Shown here: positions 33,409 to 40,960 of the stretch, in pieces | Position numbering within the stretch: the stretch's first letter is position 1 | How the letters are laid out: each line of letters begins with the position of its first letter | Assembly: GCA_047602305.1 (NCBI GenBank) | Contig: JASGHO010000001.1 | Span: 3,844,001 to 3,908,000, forward strand | Length of the DNA: 64,000 nucleotides | Reading direction: 5' to 3' | DNA from: Ancrocorticia sp047602305 | GTDB taxonomy: Bacteria; Actinomycetota; Actinomycetes; Actinomycetales; Actinomycetaceae | Position numbers and translations under genes: made by a program | Notes under the pieces: generated by a model | Databases searched by the model: none | What the model was told of the DNA's origin: nothing | The model's input: only the letters and a program-made list of their open reading frames with translations

Positions 33409-33789
33409 TTACTCCCCGAGCGCGGCGCGAATTGCGTCGCCTCCAGCCCGGCGTTGCTCGCGCTCAGAGGCGACCTCCAGTACATCCTCCACACGGATGC
33501 GGCGGTGGCGGCTGCCCGGCAGGCGACGGAAGGCGAGCACGCCGTCTTCACAGAGACGATCCACGAACTGCCGAGTCACGCCCATGAGCTTAGCCGCCTG
33601 GGTAGGGGTGACTTCATCGTCGGCACGCAAAACCACAACCCGCGCTCCGTGGGCGACGGCATCAAGCATTGACCGCACCGCCAACTCAACCGGAGAGTTG
33701 CCGTCCAGCCGCTCCGCGAGGCTCTTGGCGTCGGAGCGCACGGCAGGGTCAACCGGATCGAGGGTGGCAGCGAGTGTGTGTGTTGTCAT
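33409..33789 (-). CDS. Excisionase-type HTH antitoxin
   Basis: A 126-residue DNA-binding protein. The C-terminal half is an excisionase/MerR-like winged helix: VTPTQAAKLMGVTRQFVDRL then GVLAFRRLPGSRHRRIRVED. The N-terminal half is a helical region that probably dimerizes or contacts the toxin. It is transcribed first and directly abuts the PIN toxin. A palindrome upstream of its start is the likely autoregulatory site. Homologous pairs of HTH and PIN proteins are common in actinobacteria. Confidence 0.82.
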   Translation of the reverse strand: MTTHTLAATLDPVDPAVRSDAKSLAERLDGNSPVELAVRSMLDAVAHGARVVVLRADDEVTPTQAAKLMGVTRQFVDRLCEDGVLAFRRLPGSRHRRIRVEDVLEVASEREQRRAGGDAIRAALGE

Positions 33790-33823
33790 GGCATCATTCT
33801 ATCTCTAACTGCAATAATGACAA

Positions 33824-33839
33824 CCGATATTACTATCGG
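33824..33839. promoter_or_regulatory. Antitoxin operator candidate
   Basis: CCGATA-TTAC-TATCGG, a palindrome 35 bases upstream of the antitoxin start. Confidence 0.5.
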
Positions 33840-33861
33840 CGCCACTGCGCGTTCTTCCCGC

Positions 33862-33957
33862 CCGTCTGACGAGTGAAGCTGAAGCGTTTGGCCATGCCGT
33901 TCGCACTCACGCCCTGCGCGGGGCTGTTCGCATAGCGTCCACTTCGCTGCCGGTCAG
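33862..33957 (-). pseudogene. Serine-recombinase helix-turn-helix relic, copy B
   Basis: Similar to 29424-29525, including the exact 32-base stretch starting CCGTCTGACGAGTGAAG. On the minus strand it reads AQGVSANGMAKRFSFTRQT. The alignment contains small indels, so the frame is broken. Otherwise 33790-34130 holds only the antitoxin promoter and no gene. Confidence 0.6.
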
Positions 33958-34130
33958 CCGGGGTCACGACCCGAGGTGCGAGAGCAGTGGGAGGCGCACG
34001 TGGCCTCCGTCGCGCTGCACCGCTACCACTATGACACCAGTGGCTCGTCACCGCTGGGCGATGCCGAGAATGTGGTGACGGCCAGGCGGGGGCGCGTATC
34101 GCGTGGTAGTGGCAGGTTGTGTCATTCTGG

Positions 34131-34652
34131 CTATTGGTGTGGCAGGTGTCGATCTGCCCAGCTCAATGCTGCGCGGAGAGTGACGAGGCCGTATTGCAGC
34201 GTGGCGAGTTGGTATTGGGCCACGTCTTCGAGTCCCTTTGGTACCGCTCGCGAGCCAGCCTGTGCCTCTAGTTGCTCAAGCTGGGTCAATTCGCGGCGGA
34301 TATGGTTCCGTATGTGGTGGGCAATCTGTGCTCGCTCCTGTGGCTCAACAAGGCCGAGGAAGTAGGACCGGGCGAGCAGTGAGGTCTCAAGGTTGCCGCC
34401 TGGACTGTCGTCAAGCATCCAACGGTGGAACTCATCGCGCCCGGTACCGGTGATTGCGTACACCTTCTTGCCGCGAGGTCCACCCTCGGACTCTATGTGG
34501 ATGTACTCATCTGCCAGTAGCCGGTCCAGCGCGCGTTTGATGCTGCCGGTGCTCGAACTGTAGAAGAGGGAGACGCCGGACTCGAAGTTCTTCGTCAACT
34601 CGTAGAGGCTCTGTGGCCACAGCATGAGGAGTCCGAGAATGACATGCATCAT
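34131..34652 (-). CDS. PadR-family transcriptional regulator
   Basis: A 173-residue PadR-type repressor. The winged helix is recognised by HVILGLLMLWPQSLYELTKN, SVSLFY-like SLFYSSSTGSIKRALDRLLA, then the wing with GGPRGKKVYAITGTGRDEFH. The C-terminal helical domain (SLLARSYFLGLV to LRAALSWADR) is the vinculin-like dimerization part. I chose ATG 34652; an ATG at 34700 is in frame but falls inside the palindrome thought to be the operator. The gene is divergent from the serine hydrolase and likely controls it. Confidence 0.85.
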   Translation of the reverse strand: MMHVILGLLMLWPQSLYELTKNFESGVSLFYSSSTGSIKRALDRLLADEYIHIESEGGPRGKKVYAITGTGRDEFHRWMLDDSPGGNLETSLLARSYFLGLVEPQERAQIAHHIRNHIRRELTQLEQLEAQAGSRAVPKGLEDVAQYQLATLQYGLVTLRAALSWADRHLPHQ

Positions 34653-34685
34653 GCCGTCGAGTCTAGCACTCGACAAGTGTCTAGT

Positions 34686-34700
34686 ATGTCTGTTAGACAT
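34686..34700. promoter_or_regulatory. PadR operator candidate
   Basis: ATGTCT-GTT-AGACAT in the divergent gap between padR and the serine hydrolase gene, flanked by further GTCTA/TAGAC half-sites. Confidence 0.6.
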
Positions 34701-34729
34701 GTCTATGAGATATATTAGGGAGGCTTGTT

Positions 34730-35803
34730 ATGACCACCGATATTGCGATCCGTAAGAACGTGGATCGGCTGCACCGAATCAGGAGTACCAGGTATCCGGA
34801 GACGCCTATCGCCCTTGTCTCCGGCCCGAGAGTCGAGTTGTCGGTGGGCGATCCAGATCAGCCGTTCTGGATCGCGAGCGTGGACAAGGTGTTCATCGCA
34901 ACCCTTATCGCCCAGTTGTTTGATGAGGGCCACTGCTCCCCGGATTCGAGGATCGGTGATGTCCTTCCTGCCGCAGAGGTTGCTTTGCTCCCGACCGTTG
35001 ATGGCGTTGATGCCGGGCGCGATATCACTGTCCAGCACTTGCTATCGCACACAGCAGGACTGCCCGACATCATGCTCCCGCCGCGCGGCCACCATTCGGC
35101 ATGCTCAATCAAACAGATACAGGCAGCACCCGAGCGCGTATGGACAACCCCGGAAATGCTGAGCCAGGTTGAGCACCTCCCTGCCATTGCGCGACCCGGC
35201 GAAAGCTTCCTCTATGGTGACACCGCCTACTTGCTCCTCATCCGAACCCTCGAAGAAGCACGTGGACAGCGTTTCGGTGAGCAGCTGCGCGACCGGATCT
35301 TTGAACTGTCCGGGATGACCACCTCCGCGGAGTGGGCGAGCAGCGATGCCGAATCGCTTCAACCACTCGCCCAGAAACTCGCACCCTTCTGGCTGGACAA
35401 GACAGTACGAGGCAACCCGCAAGACTTCGCACCGAATCTCACCTGGCGCAGCGGCATCGGCGGTGTCTCCACCGCGAACGACCTCGTCCGCTTCCAGCAG
35501 ACACTCCACACCGGCAATCTCTGCGATCTGAAGTGGCTTGAGCTGATGAGCACACCGCGCAACCGCCTCCGACCGGGCATCCACTATGGAACTGGGATGG
35601 TCACGCTCCGATTTGGAGGATTCTCCCCTTGGATGCACAGATACCCACAACCCATCGGTGGCCTCGGCTACACCGCAATACACATGTTCTACTACCCACA
35701 ACAGCGCACCCACCTCATTCTCAACTTCCACGCACATGCGAGAATGCGAAAGAGCTTCATGGCCCATATACGCCTCGCACAACTCATCAAAGATCACGGA
35801 TAA
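34730..35803 (+). CDS. Serine hydrolase, beta-lactamase (class C) family
   Basis: A 357-residue penicillin-binding-like serine hydrolase. The SxxK nucleophile is ASVDKVFIATL near residue 50, the helix-capping HLLSHTAGLPDI is the standard family element, and the Y-x-N position reads FLYGDTAYLL, so the Asn is replaced by Asp. No signal peptide or membrane span is present, so the enzyme is likely cytoplasmic and probably an esterase or amidase rather than a true beta-lactamase. GGGAGG precedes the ATG. It is divergent from PadR across a palindromic operator. Confidence 0.83.
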   Translation: MTTDIAIRKNVDRLHRIRSTRYPETPIALVSGPRVELSVGDPDQPFWIASVDKVFIATLIAQLFDEGHCSPDSRIGDVLPAAEVALLPTVDGVDAGRDITVQHLLSHTAGLPDIMLPPRGHHSACSIKQIQAAPERVWTTPEMLSQVEHLPAIARPGESFLYGDTAYLLLIRTLEEARGQRFGEQLRDRIFELSGMTTSAEWASSDAESLQPLAQKLAPFWLDKTVRGNPQDFAPNLTWRSGIGGVSTANDLVRFQQTLHTGNLCDLKWLELMSTPRNRLRPGIHYGTGMVTLRFGGFSPWMHRYPQPIGGLGYTAIHMFYYPQQRTHLILNFHAHARMRKSFMAHIRLAQLIKDHG

Positions 35804-35813
35804 CGATGCCGTG

Positions 35814-35829
35814 GCGCGGGCTGTTCGCA
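35814..35829. repeat. Short match to the recombinase relics
   Basis: GCGCGGGCTGTTCGCA here is identical to part of copy A (29481-29496) and nearly identical in copy B. It falls just after the serine hydrolase stop and could mark the right end of the same rearranged block. Confidence 0.4.
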
Positions 35830-35849
35830 CACGTTGTTATCATTGCCGT

Positions 35850-36545
35850 ATGACAGCCGCTGACTCCTTCGATATAGCGAAGGCGACTCTACCCATCGGG
35901 GCATGGCGTGCACTTGAGAAGGCACATCAGGCAATAGCCTCGGATGGTCTTCCTTGCGGGGCGGCTTTGGTTGATGACGAAGGACTCATTGTCGCTGACG
36001 GACGCTGTTCCGCATTCGATCTCCAAGAGGGCGGCACCGAGTTCCTGGGCACCACGCCCCTTGGCCATGCTGAGATGAACGTGTTGGCACGAGTTCCCAC
36101 CGCGCGTGACCTCAGCAACGATACATTGTGGAGCACCCAGCAGCCGTGCGCGATGTGTACTGCGGCCCTTGACTTCGTTGGGGTTGGGACAGTTCGCTAC
36201 CTAGCTGCAGATCCGGCTTTCCAGGGCACGTCTGATCCGAACGCTGGCCAGATCGTTGATCCGACGGTGTCGGAGCCGAATTTGGAGCCGTGGGCTATCT
36301 TTGGCAACGCCCTATTCCTGCAAGGATCGTTGAACCGCTACGGTACCGATGGTGGCGCCGTCGTGCGGAACCTTAAAGCAGAGCCCGAAACTGCTGATCT
36401 TGCCATCTCACTGTGGTCAGAAAATGCCTTCGCAGGTCCCGAGTTGCAACCTTTGGCCAAGGCCGTCTGGCCACGGGTGATCACCGCTGTCCAAAGTCGC
36501 CGTTGCCGGCTGGAACACGATCTGAGTGGTGTTCAGGGAGTCTGA
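35850..36545 (+). CDS. Nucleoside/cytidine deaminase-superfamily protein
   Basis: A zinc-dependent deaminase-fold protein of 231 residues. The zinc motifs are complete: LGHAEMNVLA (His ligand and catalytic Glu) and QQPCAMCTAALDFVG (two Cys ligands), with the substrate-loop DGLPCGAALVDDEG before them. The remaining 100 residues extend well beyond ordinary guanine or tRNA-adenosine deaminases (about 155 residues). ATG 35850 is used because the earlier open frame overlaps the serine hydrolase. There is no clear ribosome site, so it may be leaderless. Confidence 0.83.
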   Translation: MTAADSFDIAKATLPIGAWRALEKAHQAIASDGLPCGAALVDDEGLIVADGRCSAFDLQEGGTEFLGTTPLGHAEMNVLARVPTARDLSNDTLWSTQQPCAMCTAALDFVGVGTVRYLAADPAFQGTSDPNAGQIVDPTVSEPNLEPWAIFGNALFLQGSLNRYGTDGGAVVRNLKAEPETADLAISLWSENAFAGPELQPLAKAVWPRVITAVQSRRCRLEHDLSGVQGV

Positions 36546-36811
36546 GCCCGGATCCACCGATGCAGCTTCGCTGGCTCCGGTAACTGCCGAGCCCTATCGC
36601 TTGAGCTCTCTTCGAGCTGGATGTGGGCGGGTGCTACATGAGATTGAGCGGCCCTAGGGATAGCGCAGGTGTCTATATCAGTGAAGCTGGACATATATGG
36701 AAAGGTTCTATTGAGGGCGCGGGGTTGGTAGTTCTTTGACGCCAGGACTGTAGAACAGTCGGTCAAAATGTTGCGGGGGTACGAAGCTTTTCATCTGTTG
36801 ACAGCGGGGAC

Positions 36812-39130
36812 TTAGGCCGACCAAGTTAGTACGACCTTGTCGCTCCAATTCTGTGAGCCTTTGCCCACAGGAATTGGCGGCTTGTTCCGCGCGGTTATCG
36901 TCACGGTTGCCCCCGGATAGGGAGAGGCTTTGACATGCTGGTAGTTGCCGCCTGTTCCAGTCGGCTCCCAGCGCGGCTCAAGAACGTCTGCCATCGAAAG
37001 AGTGCTATTGACGGCGCCTGCAGAATCTGCGCTGAGGCTGGCGGTCCCGGTTCGGTTATCGTTGTATTCTTGCTCTTGTCCGGGACTGCCGACAAGTTGG
37101 GAGTACTCTGTGGACACCTTAATCTCTACCAGGTGTCCCGGCGCATATCCTTGTCCAGAGACCTTCAGCTTGTCCTTGTCCTGACTCGCGGTAAGAGTCG
37201 GGTCGGGTGCCGCGGGTGTCGTGAACGAGCTACTTGCCGGTGGTCCCTCCCCGGTGGAGTTGTGAGGTGCCACCGTCCACTTGAAGGTCGCACTGAAGTC
37301 TTTTGTCTGAGTCGCTGGAATATTCGCAGTGGTGCCTGCCTGAGTGGTCTGGAACACGATCGTGTTACCCCGGACCACCTTTACGTCGAACATCTCCGCT
37401 TTCCTGTCGGCATCGGCACTGTTGGTCGCGCCATCCCTCCAGGATAAATCAACGCTTGTAGCGACAGGTATGGTCTGCTTGTTCGGAGGCGCCAGGAGTA
37501 TGGGTTTCAATGGCACGGGTTTGACGACTATAGTATGGTTGCGGCCGTGGGTTTGCACGCCGCAGTAGCGCTGGCGAATCGACAGCACCTGATCGACTGC
37601 AAGGCCTCCCCGGATCGGCACTGTAGTGAGTGACCCCTTCGCGATGGTCTGCCCGATCAGCTGCCACTGTTCCTCGCTCGTGAGGCGCAGGACTTCGACC
37701 GTGGCATCCCGGATCGTGCCCTTAACGGTTACGCCCTTATCGATCCGTGTCACGTTACCCTGGAAGTCTGGGTCATATACTGGAGGAGCCGGCTTTACTG
37801 GGAGCCGGTTGGACTCTCGGCGGGCCAGCGCGCAAGACCATTGAACGATCCACACCTCTGCGCCCTCTAAGAGGGTGGTGACGCTGATTTCCATGCTGGT
37901 GCTGGTCACGACCAGATGCGGCGAGATTGGTCCCTCGCTTCCGCTGGGTAGCAGGGTCCAGACCTGAACGATCGCACCCTGCTTGAGATTCTCGGCGGTC
38001 ACGCTGCGCTGGCACTTGAAGAGTTCGCCAGCGATCGCTGGCGTGCCGATCTCAGCCGGGGCATCCTGTACTGTCACGGACACCAGATCACTGGTTATCC
38101 CGCAAAGGGACGTCTGCACAGTAATCGGGCCGGCCGGCAGTGCATCAATATCGAAACGGTTGTTCCCGGTAGAGGAAGCTACGGTCACATACTCATCGCT
38201 GCCGACCGTGATGTGCACTTCCGCTCCCTGCTCCACGTTATCGATGAACAGTGAGGTAGACCCAGCGCATACTGGGTAGACATAGGGTGTCGACGGTGTC
38301 CCCGGTGGTCTGACATCGATCGAGAACTCTTGGCCGATGCGCCTGCATGAGGGTAGGTCCTGCCGGACCTTGACCCACTTATTCTCGATCGTAAGCGGAG
38401 TCTGAAGCCTGAACCATAAGCCAGAGAGGTCGAACGGTGCGCTCTCGACTTCGCCGGAGGCGCGGGACAAGGTGACATCGGAGCCCTCGAATACGCCCTT
38501 AACGAGTAGGGCGCTGAGGCAGGCACGTACTGGTCCAATGATCACCGGTGCCGGCAGCATCTCCTCAGCTACGACGGGTAGGGGCTCCACATCCCGTCTC
38601 AGGCCAGGACCTATCACGGATCCGGCACGCTGTCGCACAAGTACTGGCTGTCCCGTTGCAAACGGTGCCGACATGGTGACCCGAGCTACCCCATCGGGAG
38701 CTGGTGCGGCACCGCGCACGATCCCACCGATCAGCACCTCGACGATCGCGCCGGGAATTGCTCCTGCGATGAAAGCGTACCGTCCGCACTCCCAAAGCTG
38801 TCCCGAGATGTCGACAGGCGGGATGTCACCGAGAGTATCAGGGGCCTGGATGACGACGACGGCGAGTTCTGGATGAGTCTCGAAGGAGGTGTTACCCGTC
38901 TGATCGGTCTGGGTCACAACCAGCTGGTCGCCAGCTAGCAGCACTGCGCCAGGTTCTAGGGAGAAATACCCGTCAGGTCCGCTGACCTGAGTCTTGACTA
39001 GAGTATCCCCGGGGCGTGTCAACGATCGGATATGGATTGTAGCTCCGGGGATACAGTTCGACACTGGGACAGCCGTGGATAAGTCACTCAGTGGGCCGCC
39101 AATTACTGGTGTGCATAGTCTTATCGCCAT
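36812..39130 (-). CDS. Ig-like repeat protein without signal peptide
   Basis: A 772-residue protein made of about six to seven beta-sandwich modules of 90-110 residues. Successive modules reuse a pattern of Cys followed by (E/P)GA-x-V-x-(V/I): SNCIPGATIHI, GAIPGAIVEVLIGG, FEGSDVTLSR, NVEQGAEVHITVG, NLKQGAIVQVWTL. A fibronectin-like module (LLAPPNKQTIPVATSVDLSW) and a C-terminal module with VSGQGYAPGHLVEIKVSTE follow. There is no N-terminal hydrophobic segment and no anchor, although such arrays are normally extracellular. I do not recognise a named family. The surrounding genes give no hint of a secretion partner. Confidence 0.75.
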   Translation of the reverse strand: MAIRLCTPVIGGPLSDLSTAVPVSNCIPGATIHIRSLTRPGDTLVKTQVSGPDGYFSLEPGAVLLAGDQLVVTQTDQTGNTSFETHPELAVVVIQAPDTLGDIPPVDISGQLWECGRYAFIAGAIPGAIVEVLIGGIVRGAAPAPDGVARVTMSAPFATGQPVLVRQRAGSVIGPGLRRDVEPLPVVAEEMLPAPVIIGPVRACLSALLVKGVFEGSDVTLSRASGEVESAPFDLSGLWFRLQTPLTIENKWVKVRQDLPSCRRIGQEFSIDVRPPGTPSTPYVYPVCAGSTSLFIDNVEQGAEVHITVGSDEYVTVASSTGNNRFDIDALPAGPITVQTSLCGITSDLVSVTVQDAPAEIGTPAIAGELFKCQRSVTAENLKQGAIVQVWTLLPSGSEGPISPHLVVTSTSMEISVTTLLEGAEVWIVQWSCALARRESNRLPVKPAPPVYDPDFQGNVTRIDKGVTVKGTIRDATVEVLRLTSEEQWQLIGQTIAKGSLTTVPIRGGLAVDQVLSIRQRYCGVQTHGRNHTIVVKPVPLKPILLAPPNKQTIPVATSVDLSWRDGATNSADADRKAEMFDVKVVRGNTIVFQTTQAGTTANIPATQTKDFSATFKWTVAPHNSTGEGPPASSSFTTPAAPDPTLTASQDKDKLKVSGQGYAPGHLVEIKVSTEYSQLVGSPGQEQEYNDNRTGTASLSADSAGAVNSTLSMADVLEPRWEPTGTGGNYQHVKASPYPGATVTITARNKPPIPVGKGSQNWSDKVVLTWSA

Positions 39131-39401
39131 GATCGCCCATATCCTATAAGCGCAGTTCGCATGTTGACTCCCCGTCCTATGCGGTGCTCGTTAGCGGCCG
39201 ACAATTCACCAGTCACCCAGTAATAATCAGTATGAAATCCGGGTATCGGGCTGTCAATAAGGAGATCGGATCATGTCTTCTGTGAACTAGCGACCAGCGA
39301 TTCCGTGAGAGTATCGACACTCCGGCGGGAAGAAGCCTTTTCGCACCGTTGCTTATCCTGAATCTGCTGAAGTGCTCGCCGACCCCGACGAGAATGGGAA
39401 A
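39131..39401. other. Intergenic with a broken gene start
   Basis: A good ribosome site (AAGGAG) precedes ATG 39273, but the frame stops after five codons. It is probably a relic. Nothing else is recognisable. Confidence 0.4.
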
Positions 39402-39746
39402 CTACGATGCGCGCTCACCGCGGCGGTTGTAGTCCATGGCGATGCTAATCCAGGCAGTGAGTTGCCGGTCGTCTTTGATGACGTCAGCCGCGACTTCGAT
39501 CCACCCCGGCCCCATGTCACGGCCCGGCCCCATCTCAGCTTGAGTTGCTCCTGGCTTGGCGAGCAGCTCATTGTGCTGGTCACGGTCTACTCGGACGAGG
39601 AGCCCGCCGTTCTTGAGAGCGCTGACAATCATCTTCTCGTTGACCATCACGGATCTGCCGCCAAACATTGATACTTCACGCACTACGGGCTCGTTGGTGA
39701 GCAAGGTGCGGATTCGTTCGATAAGTGCGGTCTGCTCGGGAGTCAT
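39402..39746 (-). CDS. TfoX N-terminal-domain protein
   Basis: A 114-residue protein of the TfoX/Sxy N-terminal domain family. Signature features are VREVSMFGGRSVMVNEKMIV and LLVRVDRDQHNELL, then the GPGWIEVAAD segment close to the end. In gamma-proteobacteria the full-length protein activates competence genes; stand-alone N-terminal domains in actinobacteria have no defined role. ATG 39746 gives the usual family start MTPEQTALIERIRTLL; another ATG ten codons upstream is possible. Neither has a strong ribosome site. Confidence 0.8.
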   Translation of the reverse strand: MTPEQTALIERIRTLLTNEPVVREVSMFGGRSVMVNEKMIVSALKNGGLLVRVDRDQHNELLAKPGATQAEMGPGRDMGPGWIEVAADVIKDDRQLTAWISIAMDYNRRGERAS

Positions 39747-39852
39747 GGCACGTCTGCTTTCGTACTTGCTGAACATCGTGTGTGCTCAATCTACTTCCTC
39801 GTCGGGAGAAGCCTGCCATAACGTCACTTTCCTTAGCATCAGGCAATTGCAA

Positions 39853-39883
39853 GAAAGTACTTTCAATTTTGGAAAGTACTTGC
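39853..39883 (+). promoter_or_regulatory. Paired operator half-sites upstream of the membrane/wHTH operon
   Basis: GAAAGTACTTTC (a palindrome, 39853-39864) and GGAAAGTACTTGC (39871-39883) are repeated 18 bases apart, next to TATTGT, a plausible -10 element. They are probably bound by the winged-helix protein encoded downstream. Confidence 0.5.
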
Positions 39884-39998
39884 TATTGTTGAGCTATGGC
39901 AACCGGGAAACCTCGGATAGCCAGCACCTCAGCTACCAGAGCTTCGAGCACGAAAGACTCGGATGCAGGTGCCACCTCGACACATAAGGAGAATCCCG

Positions 39999-40421
39999 AT
40001 GAGTACACCCACACCGGAGGAGGCCAGGGCGCTCCTCGACCAGGCCGCACGCGCCGACTCGACCGCCAAGAGTGGCGCCAGTTGGCCGCAGATCGCGATG
40101 CTTCTTGGAATCGGAGGGGCGTCGTCGCTCGCACTGCCGGCGATCGCATATGTCCCCAAGGAGATCATGGTTCTTCCGATGATCCTCCTTGGAGTATGGA
40201 TCGCTACGCTTCTGGCCTTCTCATTTGTTTTCGGTCGCTCAGTCAAACAGGGCTTCGGGAAGCGCTGGTCAATAACCATGGGGCTTTGGACGATCGTGTG
40301 GATCGTGGGGGTTTCTGGCGCATCGTGGGAGTTCCCTGGCCGGATATGGTTTGTGGTGGTCGCGAGTGCGGCACTGACCATCATCACTCTCGTGGGTGCC
40401 TGGTTGGAGGCGCGGCGATGA
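39999..40421 (+). CDS. Hypothetical membrane protein
   Basis: A 140-residue protein with a soluble N-terminus (TPEEARALLDQAARADSTAK) and four hydrophobic spans, including IMVLPMILLGVWIATLLAF and IWFVVVASAALTIITLVGAW. AAGGAG lies before ATG 39999. The stop overlaps the start of the winged-helix regulator as ATGA. Actinobacterial operons often pair such a four-span protein with a transcription factor of this type, but I cannot name its function. Confidence 0.75.
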   Translation: MSTPTPEEARALLDQAARADSTAKSGASWPQIAMLLGIGGASSLALPAIAYVPKEIMVLPMILLGVWIATLLAFSFVFGRSVKQGFGKRWSITMGLWTIVWIVGVSGASWEFPGRIWFVVVASAALTIITLVGAWLEARR

Positions 40422-40717
40422 CTATCGAGCATCCGCGCCACCACATCGTTGACGCCCTCACGCATCCAATCCGTTTCTCCCTCGTGGCTGCCTTGAATGC
40501 CACAGAAAATGCCGAGTTTGGTTCTATTCGCGACCAACTACAGGTGAGTGACTCGGTACTCAGCCGTCAGGCCTCCCAACTTGAAAACCTCGGGATTGTC
40601 GCGATCAAGAAAGGCTATGTGGGCAAGCGTCCACGAACCTGGCTCAGCCTCACGCCGGAAGGGCGAAAGCAGTGGGCCACCCACCTCGCGGCACTTGAGG
40701 CCATCGCTCGCGGTTAA
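40418..40717 (+). CDS. Winged-helix transcriptional regulator (MarR/ArsR-like)
   Basis: A 99-residue DNA-binding protein. It has HIVDALTHPIRFSLVAALN (first helices), FGSIRDQLQVSDSVLSRQAS as turn and recognition helix, and the wing GYVGKRPRTWLSLTPEGRK. The fold matches the short HTH_34-type regulators. It is translationally coupled to the upstream membrane gene and stands 243 bases before an ABC exporter, which it may also control. Repeats between them could carry binding sites. Confidence 0.82.
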   Translation: MTIEHPRHHIVDALTHPIRFSLVAALNATENAEFGSIRDQLQVSDSVLSRQASQLENLGIVAIKKGYVGKRPRTWLSLTPEGRKQWATHLAALEAIARG

Positions 40718-40734
40718 GCCGCCCCACCTCCACC

Positions 40735-40882
40735 GCTAATCCGCCAAGTCCCTAATCGGCTAACCCGCCAAACCACTGATCCGCCAAGTCCCAAAAAGTT
40801 GACGAGACGTCCCGGATCTACGACGCGACCCCTATTTCCGACGACGACGTCCTACCAATTTTCGACGACGACGTCTCGCCAA
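40735..40882. repeat. Tandem-repeat region between regulator and ABC exporter
   Basis: Left part: units built on CCGCCAAGTCCC at 40741 and 40781, with a degenerate unit CCGCCAAACC at 40765. Right part: two adjacent 24-base units (40835-40858 and 40859-40882) sharing 20 of 24 bases around CGACGACGACGTC. The region lies in front of the ABC ATPase start. Confidence 0.6.
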
Positions 40883-40960
40883 AGGACGCCGCCGCCTCCC
40901 AAAGCGACACCGAGGTACTGCCTCAACACCAACGCACTTCCCTCATTCAAGGAGACAACC

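Noticed and set aside
35586..35849. Extended N-terminus for the deaminase
   Set aside because: The frame is open but overlaps the serine hydrolase gene and codes for low-complexity sequence; the deaminase fold begins after ATG 35850.
39896..40717. 273-codon plus-strand frame spanning the membrane gene and the regulator
   Set aside because: The first part is a frame shadow of the membrane gene at 39999; only its last 99 codons form the real winged-helix gene, which has its own start in an ATGA overlap.
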